Below are positions 8,642 through 17,586 of a stretch of 64,000 bases of DNA, in pieces. The stretch's first letter is position 1, and each line of letters starts with the position of its first letter. A program made the position numbers and the translations under genes. The notes beneath the pieces were generated by a model, which had not been told where the DNA came from, made no database searches, and saw only the letters and a list, made by a program, of their open reading frames with translations. The stretch covers positions 1,944,001 through 2,008,000 of the forward strand of contig NZ_CP015423.1 in the NCBI RefSeq assembly GCF_001719045.1, written 5' to 3'. Source of the stretch: Paenibacillus polymyxa (GTDB taxonomy: Bacteria; Bacillota; Bacilli; Paenibacillales; Paenibacillaceae).

Positions 8642-10552
8642 CTACCGTGAACTTCCGAAATCGATGGCAAACTTAGCATATCCCTCTACTGTTAACCCTT
8701 CATAAAGCAACTCCGAATAGGCATTAGCGGCATCCGTTGCTTGCGGCGAGGTCAGGAACGTCACATGCGGACGCCCTGACCATGGGGCGAGGGACCAATG
8801 GCCGTCAGCTTTTGGCGTCAACGTCTTCATATGCCGCACATATTCGGTCAGCACATGACGGTTCTCATCCGGTGAAGCAAGTATAATTCGCTCTCCACCC
8901 GGATTGACCAGCGCAGAGGAAAACGCGCGATAGTTATTCGTAATAACCAGATAATTTTGCTGCATATCCATCGGTTCGCCATCAAAAGACATCTGAATGA
9001 TTCTGTGTGCATCTGGGTCCTTTAGGCCCCCGTCAGCATCATATCTGGCTGGCTGTGTTACATCAATCTGATACCTGATGCCGTCGATGATATCAAAATT
9101 AAAGCTTGGAAAATCAGAATTAATCAGCTCTTGCTCTTGTTCTGCTGAAGGATCAATTTGCCGGAATTGTCCAGCAGACCACTCTAGCCATTCCCGGATT
9201 TCCGTTCCGGTCAGTCGAACGACATGCAGCGTATTCGGAAAATTGTACAGATCGGCGATATGCTTGATCGCCAACGTCCCCGCCGGAATATGGGTATAGT
9301 ATGATGGGCCATATCTGCCGCCTGTTTTAAAAGGAGCTGCTGCCGACAGAACGGGCAATCCTTCGTACTCGCTCCCTTGCATCTGCTGCTTCACATACCA
9401 CATTTGCGCATCATTCACCAGCTGAACCGAAGCATCATCCATCACCTGAGCAAAAAAGCTGTTCACCGCCATCGTCGTCTGACCTACAGGTGCACGAATA
9501 TACTCCAATGTTCCGGCGTGCTCTTCTGCTACCGCCAGCTGAATGGCAGTATCCGGTTGTACCAGCGCCTCCTTGCGTATCGGATCATACACCGGGCGTA
9601 CCTCGGCAGCAGATGCAGCCACTTGCCACTTCCCTCCACTAAAGGCCAGCTCCAGATCAATGATACCCAGATGATCCCCCCAAAAACCCGGTTCCACTGC
9701 TGGAATATCGTGGATGGTACCTCGCTCTAGATCAACACCTGTTTTCCCCATAAACGAAGGTCCGGGAAATACTTTATGTGCATGACCAAACACAATGGCA
9801 TCGATCCCTTCCACCCTGCTCAGATGCAGCACTGCATTTTCCATATCAAGCGTTTCGGGAATATCCTCTAAGCCTGCATGGGGCATGGCAATGATCAGAT
9901 CGGCTCCCGCCGCCTTCATTTGTGGAATAAACCGTCTTGCCGTTTCCAGCATATCTTTGACAATGATTTTTCCCTCCAGCCACGCCTTGTCCCATTGCAT
10001 AATTTGCGGAGGGACAAAGCCGATGACCCCCACCTTCAACAGATGCTTACCGCCTGCTTCATCCTCTACCGCCTTATCCAGCAATAGATAAGGTGTAAAG
10101 TAATTTTGTTCTTGTTCTCCCGCTATATAAATGTTGGCATTCACATAAGGAAATTGCGCTCCTTGAAGGCAAGTCTGCAAGTATTCCAGTCCATAGTTAA
10201 ATTCATGATTCCCGATATTACCTGCCTCATATCCAAGCAGATTCATGGCTTTATAGGCGGGATGCACCGCGCTTGGGTCTTGTTGGATTCGCTGTACAGC
10301 ATAATCTCCCATTGGATTCCCCTGAATCACATCTCCGTTATCCAGCAGCAGGTGATTGTGCACCTCCGCCCGGGCTATTTGAATCAAGCTGGCTGTTTGC
10401 GCCAGACCGTAATGCAGCGTTTCCTGATCCGTATAATAATCGTAATTCCACAAACTGACATGCAAATCGGTTGTAACCATAATGCGAAATTTCACTCTCA
10501 CAAGACTTACATTGTCTTGGTCTGCCTTTTCGTTAATATCCAAAATATCCAA
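8642..10552 (-). CDS. Metallophosphatase/5'-nucleotidase (CpdB/YfkN-like), no signal peptide
   Basis: A 636-residue two-domain protein: N-terminal calcineurin-type metallophosphoesterase (TTDLH at 27-31, DNGDVIQG at 71-78, then GNHEF, PHAGLE and GHAH motifs) and C-terminal 5'-nucleotidase substrate domain (TGTEIREWLEW, NYLVITNNYR). DLH followed by NYDYY is typical of the 2',3'-cyclic-nucleotide 2'-phosphodiesterase/3'-nucleotidase (CpdB) branch. Such enzymes usually act outside the membrane, yet no signal peptide or sortase motif is visible here. Start: TTG at 10552 with GGGAG nine bases upstream; no better ATG precedes the first motif. Divergent from phnD and carrying two PhoP-box-like hexamers upstream, so it probably releases phosphate from nucleotides during phosphate limitation. 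Confidence 0.87.
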   Translation of the reverse strand: MDILDINEKADQDNVSLVRVKFRIMVTTDLHVSLWNYDYYTDQETLHYGLAQTASLIQIARAEVHNHLLLDNGDVIQGNPMGDYAVQRIQQDPSAVHPAYKAMNLLGYEAGNIGNHEFNYGLEYLQTCLQGAQFPYVNANIYIAGEQEQNYFTPYLLLDKAVEDEAGGKHLLKVGVIGFVPPQIMQWDKAWLEGKIIVKDMLETARRFIPQMKAAGADLIIAMPHAGLEDIPETLDMENAVLHLSRVEGIDAIVFGHAHKVFPGPSFMGKTGVDLERGTIHDIPAVEPGFWGDHLGIIDLELAFSGGKWQVAASAAEVRPVYDPIRKEALVQPDTAIQLAVAEEHAGTLEYIRAPVGQTTMAVNSFFAQVMDDASVQLVNDAQMWYVKQQMQGSEYEGLPVLSAAAPFKTGGRYGPSYYTHIPAGTLAIKHIADLYNFPNTLHVVRLTGTEIREWLEWSAGQFRQIDPSAEQEQELINSDFPSFNFDIIDGIRYQIDVTQPARYDADGGLKDPDAHRIIQMSFDGEPMDMQQNYLVITNNYRAFSSALVNPGGERIILASPDENRHVLTEYVRHMKTLTPKADGHWSLAPWSGRPHVTFLTSPQATDAANAYSELLYEGLTVEGYAKFAIDFGSSR

Positions 10553-10607
10553 TCTTGTTCTCTCCCTCAGCTTCGGTCATAGAGCTTGAACAAGTCTAAC
10601 AGAGCAC

Positions 10608-10624
10608 TGTTAAGAGAATGTTAA
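10608..10624 (-). promoter_or_regulatory. PhoP-box-like direct repeat upstream of the nucleotidase
   Basis: Minus strand reads TTAACA, five bases, TTAACA: two exact matches to the Bacillus PhoP hexamer TT(A/T/C)ACA in the required 11-bp phase, 56-72 bp before the TTG start of the nucleotidase. Confidence 0.55.
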
Positions 10625-10674
10625 AATAAGCATTTCGCATAAATCCAGAAAATGGTTTTTACCATACGATAAAT

Positions 10675-10739
10675 TTTACATCATTTTTACCAAAGTCAGG
10701 AGTGGTTTTAACCCTAGCTGTGGGACTAGCTGTTAAGAT
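10675..10739 (+). promoter_or_regulatory. PhoP-box-like repeats and -10 upstream of phnD
   Basis: TTTACA (10675), TTTACC (10686) and TTAACC (10708) are spaced 11 and 22 bp, one helical face apart, and the last occupies the -35 position of a TAAGAT -10 (10734-10739). Another TTTACC lies at 10658. This is the layout of PhoP-activated promoters that lack a good -35. Confidence 0.5.
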
Positions 10740-10809
10740 TTGGTTTGTCACAGCATTTACAGGTTTTTAATTTTATTTTCGTTATTACTATGTTTAGGGG
10801 GAAATTATT

Positions 10810-11778
10810 TTGTTCAAAAAAGCACTGACCTTGTGCATGACCTTCACACTGGCAGCGGGTCTAGCCGCTTGTGGATCCAATGCAAGCAATAACAACAGCG
10901 CGTCCACTCCGGGTACAGATGGCTCTAAAAACGAAAGCACAGCCTATGTTCCTAAGGAGTTAAAGGTACAGTTCGTTCCTTCTCAAAATGCAGATACGCT
11001 CGAAGCCAAAGCCAAACCGCTCGAAAATCTACTGGGTGACAAGCTTGGAATCCCGGTGAAAGTAACGGTATCTCCTGACTACAATACAATTGTGGAAGCC
11101 ATGTCTTCCAAGCAGGTAGATGTAGGATTCCTTCCGCCGAATGCTTATGTACTGGCCCACGATAACCGTAAAGCAGCCGATTTGCTGTTGCAAGCTCAAC
11201 GCTACGGCATTGAAGATGCTACAGGCAAGGACACGACTGAAAAAGTAAACTTTTATAAAGCAATGATCGTGGTGAAAAAGGATTCTCCGATTCAAAGCCT
11301 AGCTGATCTGAAAGGCAAGAAGGTTGGCTGGCAAAATGTAACCTCCTCCGCAGGCTACGTGTACCCTGCAGCAGAACTGAAAAAAGCTGGCGTGGACCCG
11401 GACACGGATGTGCAGGGTGTGACAATCAAAGGCCACGATGCTGCTATTCTGGCGTTGCTGAACGGTCAAGTTGATGCGGTAGCTGTTTTCCAGGATGCAC
11501 GTAACACGGTGAAGAAGGAAATCCCGGATGTATTTGAAAAAACTCGCGTCATTCATTACACAGCTAAAATTCCAAATGACACCGTCAGCGTACGTTCTGA
11601 TATGGATCAAGCGTGGAGAGACAAGATCAGCCAAGCCTTTATTGACATTGCCAAAGACCCTGCAGGCGGCGAGATCATTAAAGAGATTTACACCCATGTA
11701 GGTTATGAAAAGGGTGACGATAAAAACTTCGACTCCGTGCGTGAATACGCCGAAGCCGTTGGCCAAGCGGTTAAGTAA
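10810..11778 (+). CDS. phnD: Phosphonate/phosphite ABC transporter substrate-binding lipoprotein
   Basis: A 322-residue lipoprotein: signal peptide with lipobox LAACG (Cys21), a Ser/Asn-rich linker, then a PhnD-type periplasmic-binding fold (QFVPSQNADTLEAKAKPLE at the start of the domain, SKQVDVGFLPPNAYVLAH binding segment, and KVGWQNVTSSAGYVYPA hinge segment). Family members bind alkylphosphonates, phosphite or hypophosphite outside the membrane. Start is TTG at 10810 with AGGGGG eight bases upstream. First gene of phnD-phnC-phnE-phnE; a hairpin after it can raise its level over the downstream genes. No C-P lyase genes are in the window, so the ligand may be phosphite or an aminophosphonate instead of a broad set. 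Confidence 0.93.
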   Translation: MFKKALTLCMTFTLAAGLAACGSNASNNNSASTPGTDGSKNESTAYVPKELKVQFVPSQNADTLEAKAKPLENLLGDKLGIPVKVTVSPDYNTIVEAMSSKQVDVGFLPPNAYVLAHDNRKAADLLLQAQRYGIEDATGKDTTEKVNFYKAMIVVKKDSPIQSLADLKGKKVGWQNVTSSAGYVYPAAELKKAGVDPDTDVQGVTIKGHDAAILALLNGQVDAVAVFQDARNTVKKEIPDVFEKTRVIHYTAKIPNDTVSVRSDMDQAWRDKISQAFIDIAKDPAGGEIIKEIYTHVGYEKGDDKNFDSVREYAEAVGQAVK

Positions 11779-11841
11779 TCGGAGCAAACTAGATACTGTA
11801 ATGAAGTAACAGCTAGGAAACAGGCTTTACGAATGACAGGG

Positions 11842-11877
11842 CAGCACCGTCCATGTATTCATGGCGGTGTTGTTTTC
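11842..11877 (+). terminator. Intercistronic hairpin between phnD and phnC
   Basis: Stem CAGCACCGTCCATG / CATGGCGGTGTTG (one bulge, one G-T pair), loop TATT, followed by TTTTC. Probable partial terminator or mRNA stabiliser giving excess binding protein over ATPase and permeases. Confidence 0.6.
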
Positions 11878-11911
11878 ATTCCACCCCATCGGGGGAGAAA
11901 GTTGGGAGCAT

Positions 11912-12682
11912 ATGATCGAATTCCGTAACGTATCGAAAACATACCCGAACGGCACCAAAGGGTTGAACCATATTAATTTGACGATTCAGGAGGGAGAAAT
12001 GGTCGTCATCGTCGGCTTATCCGGTGCAGGTAAGTCTACCCTGCTGCGTTCCATTAACCGACTGCATGACATTACGTCCGGCGACATTGTCGTGGGTGGC
12101 AGGTCCGTCACGTCTGCTGGAAGCAGCGAGCTGCGGCGCATTCGCCGTGATATCGGCATGATCTTTCAAAGCTTCAATCTGGTTAAGCGTTCGACAGTGC
12201 TCCGCAATGTACTTTCCGGCCGCGTCGGCTATCATTCGACGCTGCGGACCATTCTCGGTCTCTTCCCGAAGGAGGATATCGAACTGGCACTAACAGCGCT
12301 GGAGCGCGTGAACATCCGCGAAAAAGCTTACAGCCGGGCAGATGAACTGTCCGGTGGCCAACAGCAACGCGTATCCATCGCCCGCGCCCTGGCGCAGGAG
12401 GCTAAAATCATTCTGGCGGACGAGCCTGTCGCATCGCTGGACCCGCTGACCACCCGCCAGGTCATGGATGACCTCCAGCGCATCAACCGTGAAATGCAGA
12501 TTACGACCATCGTCAATCTGCATTTCATTGATCTCGCGCGCGAATATGCAACGCGGATCATCGGATTGCGCGCCGGGGAAGTGGTCTTTGACGGCACACC
12601 GGAGGAAGCCACGGATGAGGCCTTTGCGGAGATCTACGGCCGGGCCATCAAGCATGATGAGCTGCTGGGAGTGGGATCATGA
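11912..12682 (+). CDS. phnC: Phosphonate ABC transporter ATP-binding protein
   Basis: A 256-residue ABC ATPase: Walker [11 protein letters not shown]-loop MIFQSFNLV, signature [15 protein letters not shown], Walker [14 protein letters not shown]-loop NLHFIDLA. The NLH switch region and the [15 protein letters not shown] segment are typical of PhnC. A longer frame opens at an ATG (11861), but that codon lies inside the intercistronic hairpin; ATG at 11912, preceded by GGGAG, starts the conserved [14 protein letters not shown]. It overlaps phnE by the ATGA tetranucleotide at 12679, indicating translational coupling. Confidence 0.94.
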   Translation: MIEFRNVSKTYPNGTKGLNHINLTIQEGEMVVIVGLSGAGKSTLLRSINRLHDITSGDIVVGGRSVTSAGSSELRRIRRDIGMIFQSFNLVKRSTVLRNVLSGRVGYHSTLRTILGLFPKEDIELALTALERVNIREKAYSRADELSGGQQQRVSIARALAQEAKIILADEPVASLDPLTTRQVMDDLQRINREMQITTIVNLHFIDLAREYATRIIGLRAGEVVFDGTPEEATDEAFAEIYGRAIKHDELLGVGS

Positions 12683-13533
12683 AGCCCGACTCTACTGCCC
12701 AGCCGCTCTCTTCGACGCAACCGTCACCGCATGCTGGACCGCCACAGCCAAGCAAGCCGCCCGCAGGGCCACCTTTGCCAGGACGTTACAAGCGTTATGC
12801 CACCTGGATGATTTTTATCGTGGTGCTGGTAGCCTGCTCCATTCATACGGATGCCACACCTTACCAGTTGATCGTCGGCTTGCCGGAGATGGGCAAATTG
12901 TTGGGCGAAATGTTTCCACCCGACTGGAGCTACCTGCCTACCATCTGGAAACCCATGCTGGAAACGATCCAGATCGCCATTGTCGGCACGACACTGGGAG
13001 CCATATTGGCGATCCCTGTCGCGTTGCTGTGTGCCTATAATGTGATGCCGCGCAAACTGATTTCGCTGCCGATGCGCACGATCCTGAACCTAGTACGGAC
13101 AATTCCTGATTTGCTGTTTGCCTCAATCTTTGTGGCGGTGTTCGGCATCGGGCCGTTTGCAGGGATGCTCGCCCTGCTCTTCTTCTCCTTTGGCATCATA
13201 GCCAAGCTGACCTTTGAGGCGATTGAAGCCATTGATCCCGGGCCGCTGGAAGCCATGACCGCTGTTGGCGCGAGCCGCATTCAAGTCATCGCCTTTGGTG
13301 TGGTTCCGCAGGCTCTTCCTTATTTTGTGTCGTACTTACTGTATACCTTTGAGGTTAATGTGCGCGCGGCTTCCGTTCTGGGCCTGGTCGGGGCTGGCGG
13401 TATCGGTCTGTTGCTTGACCGTTCTCTGGGGCTGTTCCGATATGATCGGGCAAGCATCATTATTCTACTGACCCTCGTCATCGTCCTTGCGATTGATTAC
13501 GGCAGTAACCTGCTACGGAGGAAATTATTATGA
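12679..13533 (+). CDS. phnE: Phosphonate ABC transporter permease PhnE (first copy)
   Basis: A 284-residue inner-membrane permease with an unusual Pro/Ser-rich N-terminal extension (residues 1-36, nine or more prolines) before the first span. Six or so membrane segments follow; the EAA loop that docks on the ATPase is [25 protein letters not shown] near residues 193-213, then the [16 protein letters not shown] segment conserved in PhnE. Coupled on both sides by ATGA overlaps with phnC and the second phnE. Forms a heterodimer with the next gene product in the expected CDEE arrangement. Confidence 0.93.
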   Translation: MKPDSTAQPLSSTQPSPHAGPPQPSKPPAGPPLPGRYKRYATWMIFIVVLVACSIHTDATPYQLIVGLPEMGKLLGEMFPPDWSYLPTIWKPMLETIQIAIVGTTLGAILAIPVALLCAYNVMPRKLISLPMRTILNLVRTIPDLLFASIFVAVFGIGPFAGMLALLFFSFGIIAKLTFEAIEAIDPGPLEAMTAVGASRIQVIAFGVVPQALPYFVSYLLYTFEVNVRAASVLGLVGAGGIGLLLDRSLGLFRYDRASIIILLTLVIVLAIDYGSNLLRRKLL

Positions 13534-14327
13534 ATGATCCTACGCTTCGCAGACCTATTGGCTCCCGCCTACGCCTATGGGCGATAGCTATTCTGCTAAT
13601 CATCATTTATATTTGGGCTTTTCGCGGGATGCAGTTTGAAGGATTACAGGGAACGGCTAAAAGTGTCTCTGTCGCTATATTGGACGGCTTCCTTCATCCC
13701 GACTGGTCGTTCGTCTACATCCCTGAGGGAGAGGATTTGCTGCGCGGGTTGCTGGATACGCTGGTCATTTCAGTGCTCGGAACCTTCGTGTCCGCATTTG
13801 TCTGCCTTCCGTTCGCCTTTTGGGCGTCCAGCAATATGACCCGTCTACGTCCCTTATCGGGTAGCGGGAAATTTGTGCTTAGTGTCATCCGGGTTTTTCC
13901 CGAAATGATCGTCGCCATCCTATTTATCAAAGCCGTTGGCCCCGGCTCGTTTGCGGGTGTGCTTGCCCTCGGCATTCACTCCATCGGCATGCTGGCGAAG
14001 CTTTTCTCGGAAACGATCGAAAGTGTCGATCACGGGCCTCAAGAGGCTTTGATCGCGTGCGGTGCCAACCGTTGGCAGGTGATTTTCTTCGCCGTGCTAC
14101 CGCAGGTGATTCCACAGTTTCTTTCGTATTCGCTTTACCGTTTTGAAATTAATATCCGTTCCGCTACCACGCTCGGTCTGGTCGGTGCAGGTGGTATCGG
14201 TACTCCGCTACTGTTTGCACTCCAAATGCGCAACTGGAACCGTGTAGGCGTTATCTTGCTCGGCATTGTGGTCCTGATCATTTTGACGGATCTGATTTCC
14301 GGCTGGCTGCGCAAACGGATCGTATAA
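13530..14327 (+). CDS. phnE: Phosphonate ABC transporter permease PhnE (second copy)
   Basis: A 265-residue permease homologous to the preceding one (EALIACGANRWQVIFFAVLPQ-like EAA loop and [19 protein letters not shown]), without the proline-rich tail. First span about residues 11-30. ATGA overlap with the upstream copy. Paired PhnE permeases are usual in Gram-positive phn operons. Last gene of the operon; a hairpin lies 18 bp after its stop. Confidence 0.93.
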   Translation: MNDPTLRRPIGSRLRLWAIAILLIIIYIWAFRGMQFEGLQGTAKSVSVAILDGFLHPDWSFVYIPEGEDLLRGLLDTLVISVLGTFVSAFVCLPFAFWASSNMTRLRPLSGSGKFVLSVIRVFPEMIVAILFIKAVGPGSFAGVLALGIHSIGMLAKLFSETIESVDHGPQEALIACGANRWQVIFFAVLPQVIPQFLSYSLYRFEINIRSATTLGLVGAGGIGTPLLFALQMRNWNRVGVILLGIVVLIILTDLISGWLRKRIV

Positions 14328-14345
14328 TTAAATTCTAAACGTCCA

Positions 14346-14404
14346 AAAAGCCTCTCCTGTGTAAAAAGGGATGTTATACTCCCATTCACTCGGAAGAGGC
14401 TTTT
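14346..14404. terminator. Bidirectional terminator between phnE and the aminotransferase gene
   Basis: Outer stem AAAAGCCTCT / AGAGGCTTTT encloses an inner GGGA/TCCC hairpin; A and T runs flank both sides. Genes converge here. Confidence 0.7.
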
Positions 14405-14413
14405 GCCGTTCGT

Positions 14414-15544
14414 TCACCATCGCCCTGCCAATTCATCTATGACCCGTCGGACTTCCTCAGCCGTATTGTAAAAATGCGGAGCCACACGGATAACATCCTT
14501 TCGTGCTGAAACGATCATATTTTGGCTTCTCAAATTCCTTTCCACAGCCGACACGTCGGCTACTTCAACAGCGAGCAGGCTTGGTAATGTGCCTCCCCTG
14601 TAAGGTACACGTATGTGTAACCCTTTGCGCCGTCCATATTCAACGGAAAAATCCAACAACTCACTCATATAGGCCTGAATACTCGTGACTCCAATCTCCA
14701 GCAGCAGCTTTAAGGCCGCATTGGCGGCAAAAATGCTAATGAAAGAAGGCAATCCCGTCTCAAAGCGTCGGGCTCCCGCCGCCGGAACCGGGTGAGCAAT
14801 ATCAAACCGGGAAGCGGGCTTCTGCCCAAGCCAGCCTGTAAGACGGGGCTTGAAGCGGTCTATTCGGTCCTTGCTTACATAAAGAAAAGCCACGCCCGGA
14901 ATTCCAAGCATATATTTGCGTGCTCCCGCGACCAAAATATCTACGCCCATTGCCTTTACATCCACTGGAATGATCCCTGCAGACTGATAAGCATCCACAA
15001 ACAGCAACGCCTGATTTCGGTGAGCTATGTCTGCAATGGATTTTAAATCCTGCTGAAATCCGTTGGTATAGTTCACTTGTGACACCATAACGAGTGCAGT
15101 TTTCTCCGTAACATGCTCCTCATACTGCTCTATCGTCACTTCTCCCTCGATGGAGGGGATACAGCAGATGTGATCCCGGAACATCTCCTGTGCCTGCCAG
15201 ATGTGTCCCACCGTCGGAAAGTCGGTGTCCGCATACACAATGCCTTCTTTTCCCGGTACATAAGGAAGGGCTGTGGCCACCCCGGCAATCGCCTCAGAGG
15301 CTGAGGACAGGACCGCAATTTCGTCAGGCTCCGCCCCAATGAGCTTGGCAAAATGCCCTCTAGCCTCCTCCAAACGTGCCATAGACAGATCGCCGTTATG
15401 ACCGTGTTGCAGCAAACTTCGATGATATTCCTCAATGGCAGCGGAAACCGGCCTTGATACGGCCCCCTGGGAACAACTCCCTACATGGATATGTGAGGAC
15501 AGCACTGGAAACAGCTGACGGTAGGACTGAAACGGATGTTTCAT
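14414..15544 (-). CDS. Class V aminotransferase-fold PLP enzyme
   Basis: A 376-residue fold-type I PLP enzyme of the class V (NifS/IscS/isopenicillin-N-epimerase-like) group. Seen: FVDAYQSAG (the Asp that pairs with the pyridine nitrogen and nearby Gln), and GARKYMLGIPG with the Schiff-base lysine. Cysteine-desulfurase-type active-site cysteine loop is not evident, so a decarboxylase, epimerase, kynureninase-like or transaminase role is open. Start: the frame opens at a GTG (15574), but AGGAGG lies inside that leader and ATG at 15544 begins KHPFQSY, so 15544 is chosen. Convergent with phn; a link to phosphonate breakdown is only positional. Confidence 0.8.
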   Translation of the reverse strand: MKHPFQSYRQLFPVLSSHIHVGSCSQGAVSRPVSAAIEEYHRSLLQHGHNGDLSMARLEEARGHFAKLIGAEPDEIAVLSSASEAIAGVATALPYVPGKEGIVYADTDFPTVGHIWQAQEMFRDHICCIPSIEGEVTIEQYEEHVTEKTALVMVSQVNYTNGFQQDLKSIADIAHRNQALLFVDAYQSAGIIPVDVKAMGVDILVAGARKYMLGIPGVAFLYVSKDRIDRFKPRLTGWLGQKPASRFDIAHPVPAAGARRFETGLPSFISIFAANAALKLLLEIGVTSIQAYMSELLDFSVEYGRRKGLHIRVPYRGGTLPSLLAVEVADVSAVERNLRSQNMIVSARKDVIRVAPHFYNTAEEVRRVIDELAGRW

Positions 15545-15624
15545 TTTTCCCTTCGCTCCTCCTGGGCACACCAACGTGCCTTGATATAATCATTTTATTA
15601 TCCATATAAGCCACCTTAGAACAA

Positions 15625-15680
15625 GGGCCTCTCTTCCCATCTTCTCGCCGTTAACAGACGATAGACGCAAAGAGAGGCCC
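15625..15680 (-). terminator. Terminator of the sulfate transport operon
   Basis: Stem GGGCCTCTCTT / AAGAGAGGCCC around a 34-base loop, followed on the minus strand by TTGTTCT, just after cysW. Confidence 0.6.
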
Positions 15681-15706
15681 TGAGGAATCATATACAAAAT
15701 CATAAA

Positions 15707-16582
15707 TTAATGCACGCGTTTGCGTCCAAACCAGCTTTTAAGCACCAAAGTAGCCAGAGCTAGTAACAATAACAACGAGGCCACCGCAAAAGATGCCGAG
15801 AACTGATATTCGTTATACAAAATTTCTACATGCAGCGGCAGTGTATTCGTCTCTCCCCGGATATGTCCAGAGACGACGGACACTGCACCGAACTCACCCA
15901 TGGCTCGCGCATTACACAAAATGATGCCATACAGCAGACCCCACTTGATATTCGGCAGCGTCACTTTCCAGAAAATGCGCCAGCCGCGCGCGCCCAGCGT
16001 GACCGCCGCTTCTTCCTCCTGCTGTCCCTGATCTTCCATCATTGGAATGAGTTCTCGCGCCACAAATGGAAAGGTGATGAACAGCGTCGCTAAAATAATA
16101 CCAGGCAGAGCAAATATAATTTTAATATCATGCTCGTCCAACCACGGTCCAAGCCAGCCCTGTGCGCCGAACACTAATACATACATCAGCCCTCCGACGA
16201 CAGGAGAGATGGCAAAAGGTAAATCAATCAAGGTGACCAGCAAGCCTTTGCCGCGAAATTGAAATTTCGTGATCAGCCAAGCGGCAGCTACACCAAATAC
16301 CGTATTCAGCGGTACCGTTATCGCTGCCACCAGCAGCGTCAACCGCAATGCAGACATGGCATCTGGGTCCCGTAACGCTTCGACGTAGACGCCCCATCCT
16401 TGCTTGAGCGCTTCGGTAAGCACGACGATTAGCGGCAATACCAGCACCCAGAGCAAAGCTAAAAAAGCAGCACCAATCAGCGTCCACTTCACCCAAGTGG
16501 CCTCGGTCGTGACCCTGTTGGGCGGTGCGGATGAAGGCACTGGTGCAGAAGCAAGCTCCTGCCCAGTTATTGCTTGTGACAT
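15707..16582 (-). CDS. cysW: Sulfate ABC transporter permease CysW
   Basis: A 291-residue permease with six predicted spans (first about residues 33-57). The ATPase-docking EAA loop is [22 protein letters not shown], followed by the [15 protein letters not shown] motif that is diagnostic for CysW/CysT-type sulfate and thiosulfate permeases. AAGGAGG precedes the ATG. Lies 92 bp after cysT in the sbp-cysT-cysW operon. The partner ATPase CysA is not in this locus. Confidence 0.93.
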   Translation of the reverse strand: MSQAITGQELASAPVPSSAPPNRVTTEATWVKWTLIGAAFLALLWVLVLPLIVVLTEALKQGWGVYVEALRDPDAMSALRLTLLVAAITVPLNTVFGVAAAWLITKFQFRGKGLLVTLIDLPFAISPVVGGLMYVLVFGAQGWLGPWLDEHDIKIIFALPGIILATLFITFPFVARELIPMMEDQGQQEEEAAVTLGARGWRIFWKVTLPNIKWGLLYGIILCNARAMGEFGAVSVVSGHIRGETNTLPLHVEILYNEYQFSASFAVASLLLLLALATLVLKSWFGRKRVH

Positions 16583-16674
16583 GGTGTATCCCTCCTTAGA
16601 ATGCGGGTATCATGCGCAGCCCTGTATGTTAACGTTAGATAATTACATTAGACAGTTGCGTTTAGGCAGTTACG

Positions 16675-17508
16675 TTAAACTGCACGGCGCCGTGACCAGC
16701 GCTGAATGCTGTTAATCACGAGTAGCAGCACGAATGAAATCACCAACAGCATCAACGCTACCGCCGTAGCTCCTGCATAGTCATTTTGCTCCAGCTTGGA
16801 CATGATGAGCAATGGAGCAATTTCCGTTTTCATCGGCATATTGCCAGAGATGAAGACGACAGAACCGTACTCGCCAATACCACGGGCAAAGGCGAGCGCA
16901 AAACCCGTCAGCAGCGGTGGCACCAGCTCCGGCACAATAACGCTGCAGAAGATACGCCATCTGCCAGCTCCCAGCGTAGCAGCGACCTCCTCCTCATCCT
17001 TATCCAGCTCCTCCAAAACCGGCTGAACTGTCCGTACGACGAACGGAATGCCAATAAACATCAATGCTAGCGTAATTCCCGTCTGTGAGTATGCCAGCCT
17101 CCATCCAAGCGGTTCAAACAATGAACCGATCCAGCCGTTCTGCGCATACAGAGCAGTCAAAGCAACCCCCGCTACGGCAGTAGGCAAAGCAAAGGGCAGA
17201 TCAATCACCGCATCAAAAATTCGTTTCCCCGGAAACTCATAACGCACCAGCACCCAGGCTATCAATAAACCGAGAAACAGGTCGATCAGCGCCGCAGCCG
17301 CGGCACACAAAAAGCTTACCTTGTAGGAAGCCAGCACCCTAACATCAGTCGCCACGTCCCAAAATTTTTCCCACGTCAGTCCAGTTGAATTCAGAAGCAG
17401 TGCCGATAAAGGCACCAGCACCACCAGACTGAGATACAGCACACTAAAACCCATTGTTAACCCGAACCCGGGAAGTACGCGTTTTCGGGTGGCTTGCACT
17501 TGACTCAT
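16675..17508 (-). CDS. cysT: Sulfate ABC transporter permease CysT (CysU)
   Basis: A 277-residue permease: [21 protein letters not shown] first span, [24 protein letters not shown] loop, [16 protein letters not shown] signature of CysT. The frame can be opened nine codons earlier (17535) but that stretch contains the GAGAGGG ribosome binding site; ATG at 17508 begins [12 protein letters not shown]. Works as a heterodimer with CysW for import of sulfate or thiosulfate for cysteine synthesis. Ends 92 bp before cysW. Confidence 0.93.
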   Translation of the reverse strand: MSQVQATRKRVLPGFGLTMGFSVLYLSLVVLVPLSALLLNSTGLTWEKFWDVATDVRVLASYKVSFLCAAAAALIDLFLGLLIAWVLVRYEFPGKRIFDAVIDLPFALPTAVAGVALTALYAQNGWIGSLFEPLGWRLAYSQTGITLALMFIGIPFVVRTVQPVLEELDKDEEEVAATLGAGRWRIFCSVIVPELVPPLLTGFALAFARGIGEYGSVVFISGNMPMKTEIAPLLIMSKLEQNDYAGATAVALMLLVISFVLLLVINSIQRWSRRRAV

Positions 17509-17586
17509 GTTCTGTTCATCCCTCTCTGAATCCATTCACTATGACACTCGCGGCTACCGATCAATCGCTTACACAGTCCACCTATT

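Noticed and set aside
14414..15544. The class V enzyme as 2-aminoethylphosphonate transaminase serving the phn operon
   Set aside because: It is convergent with phn and separated by a bidirectional terminator, and no phosphonatase or phosphonoacetaldehyde gene is present.
16620..16680. Tandem-looking CAGTTGCGTTTAG/CAGTTACGTTAAA units between cysT and cysW
   Set aside because: Only two imperfect units, partly the cysT stop region; no further copies.
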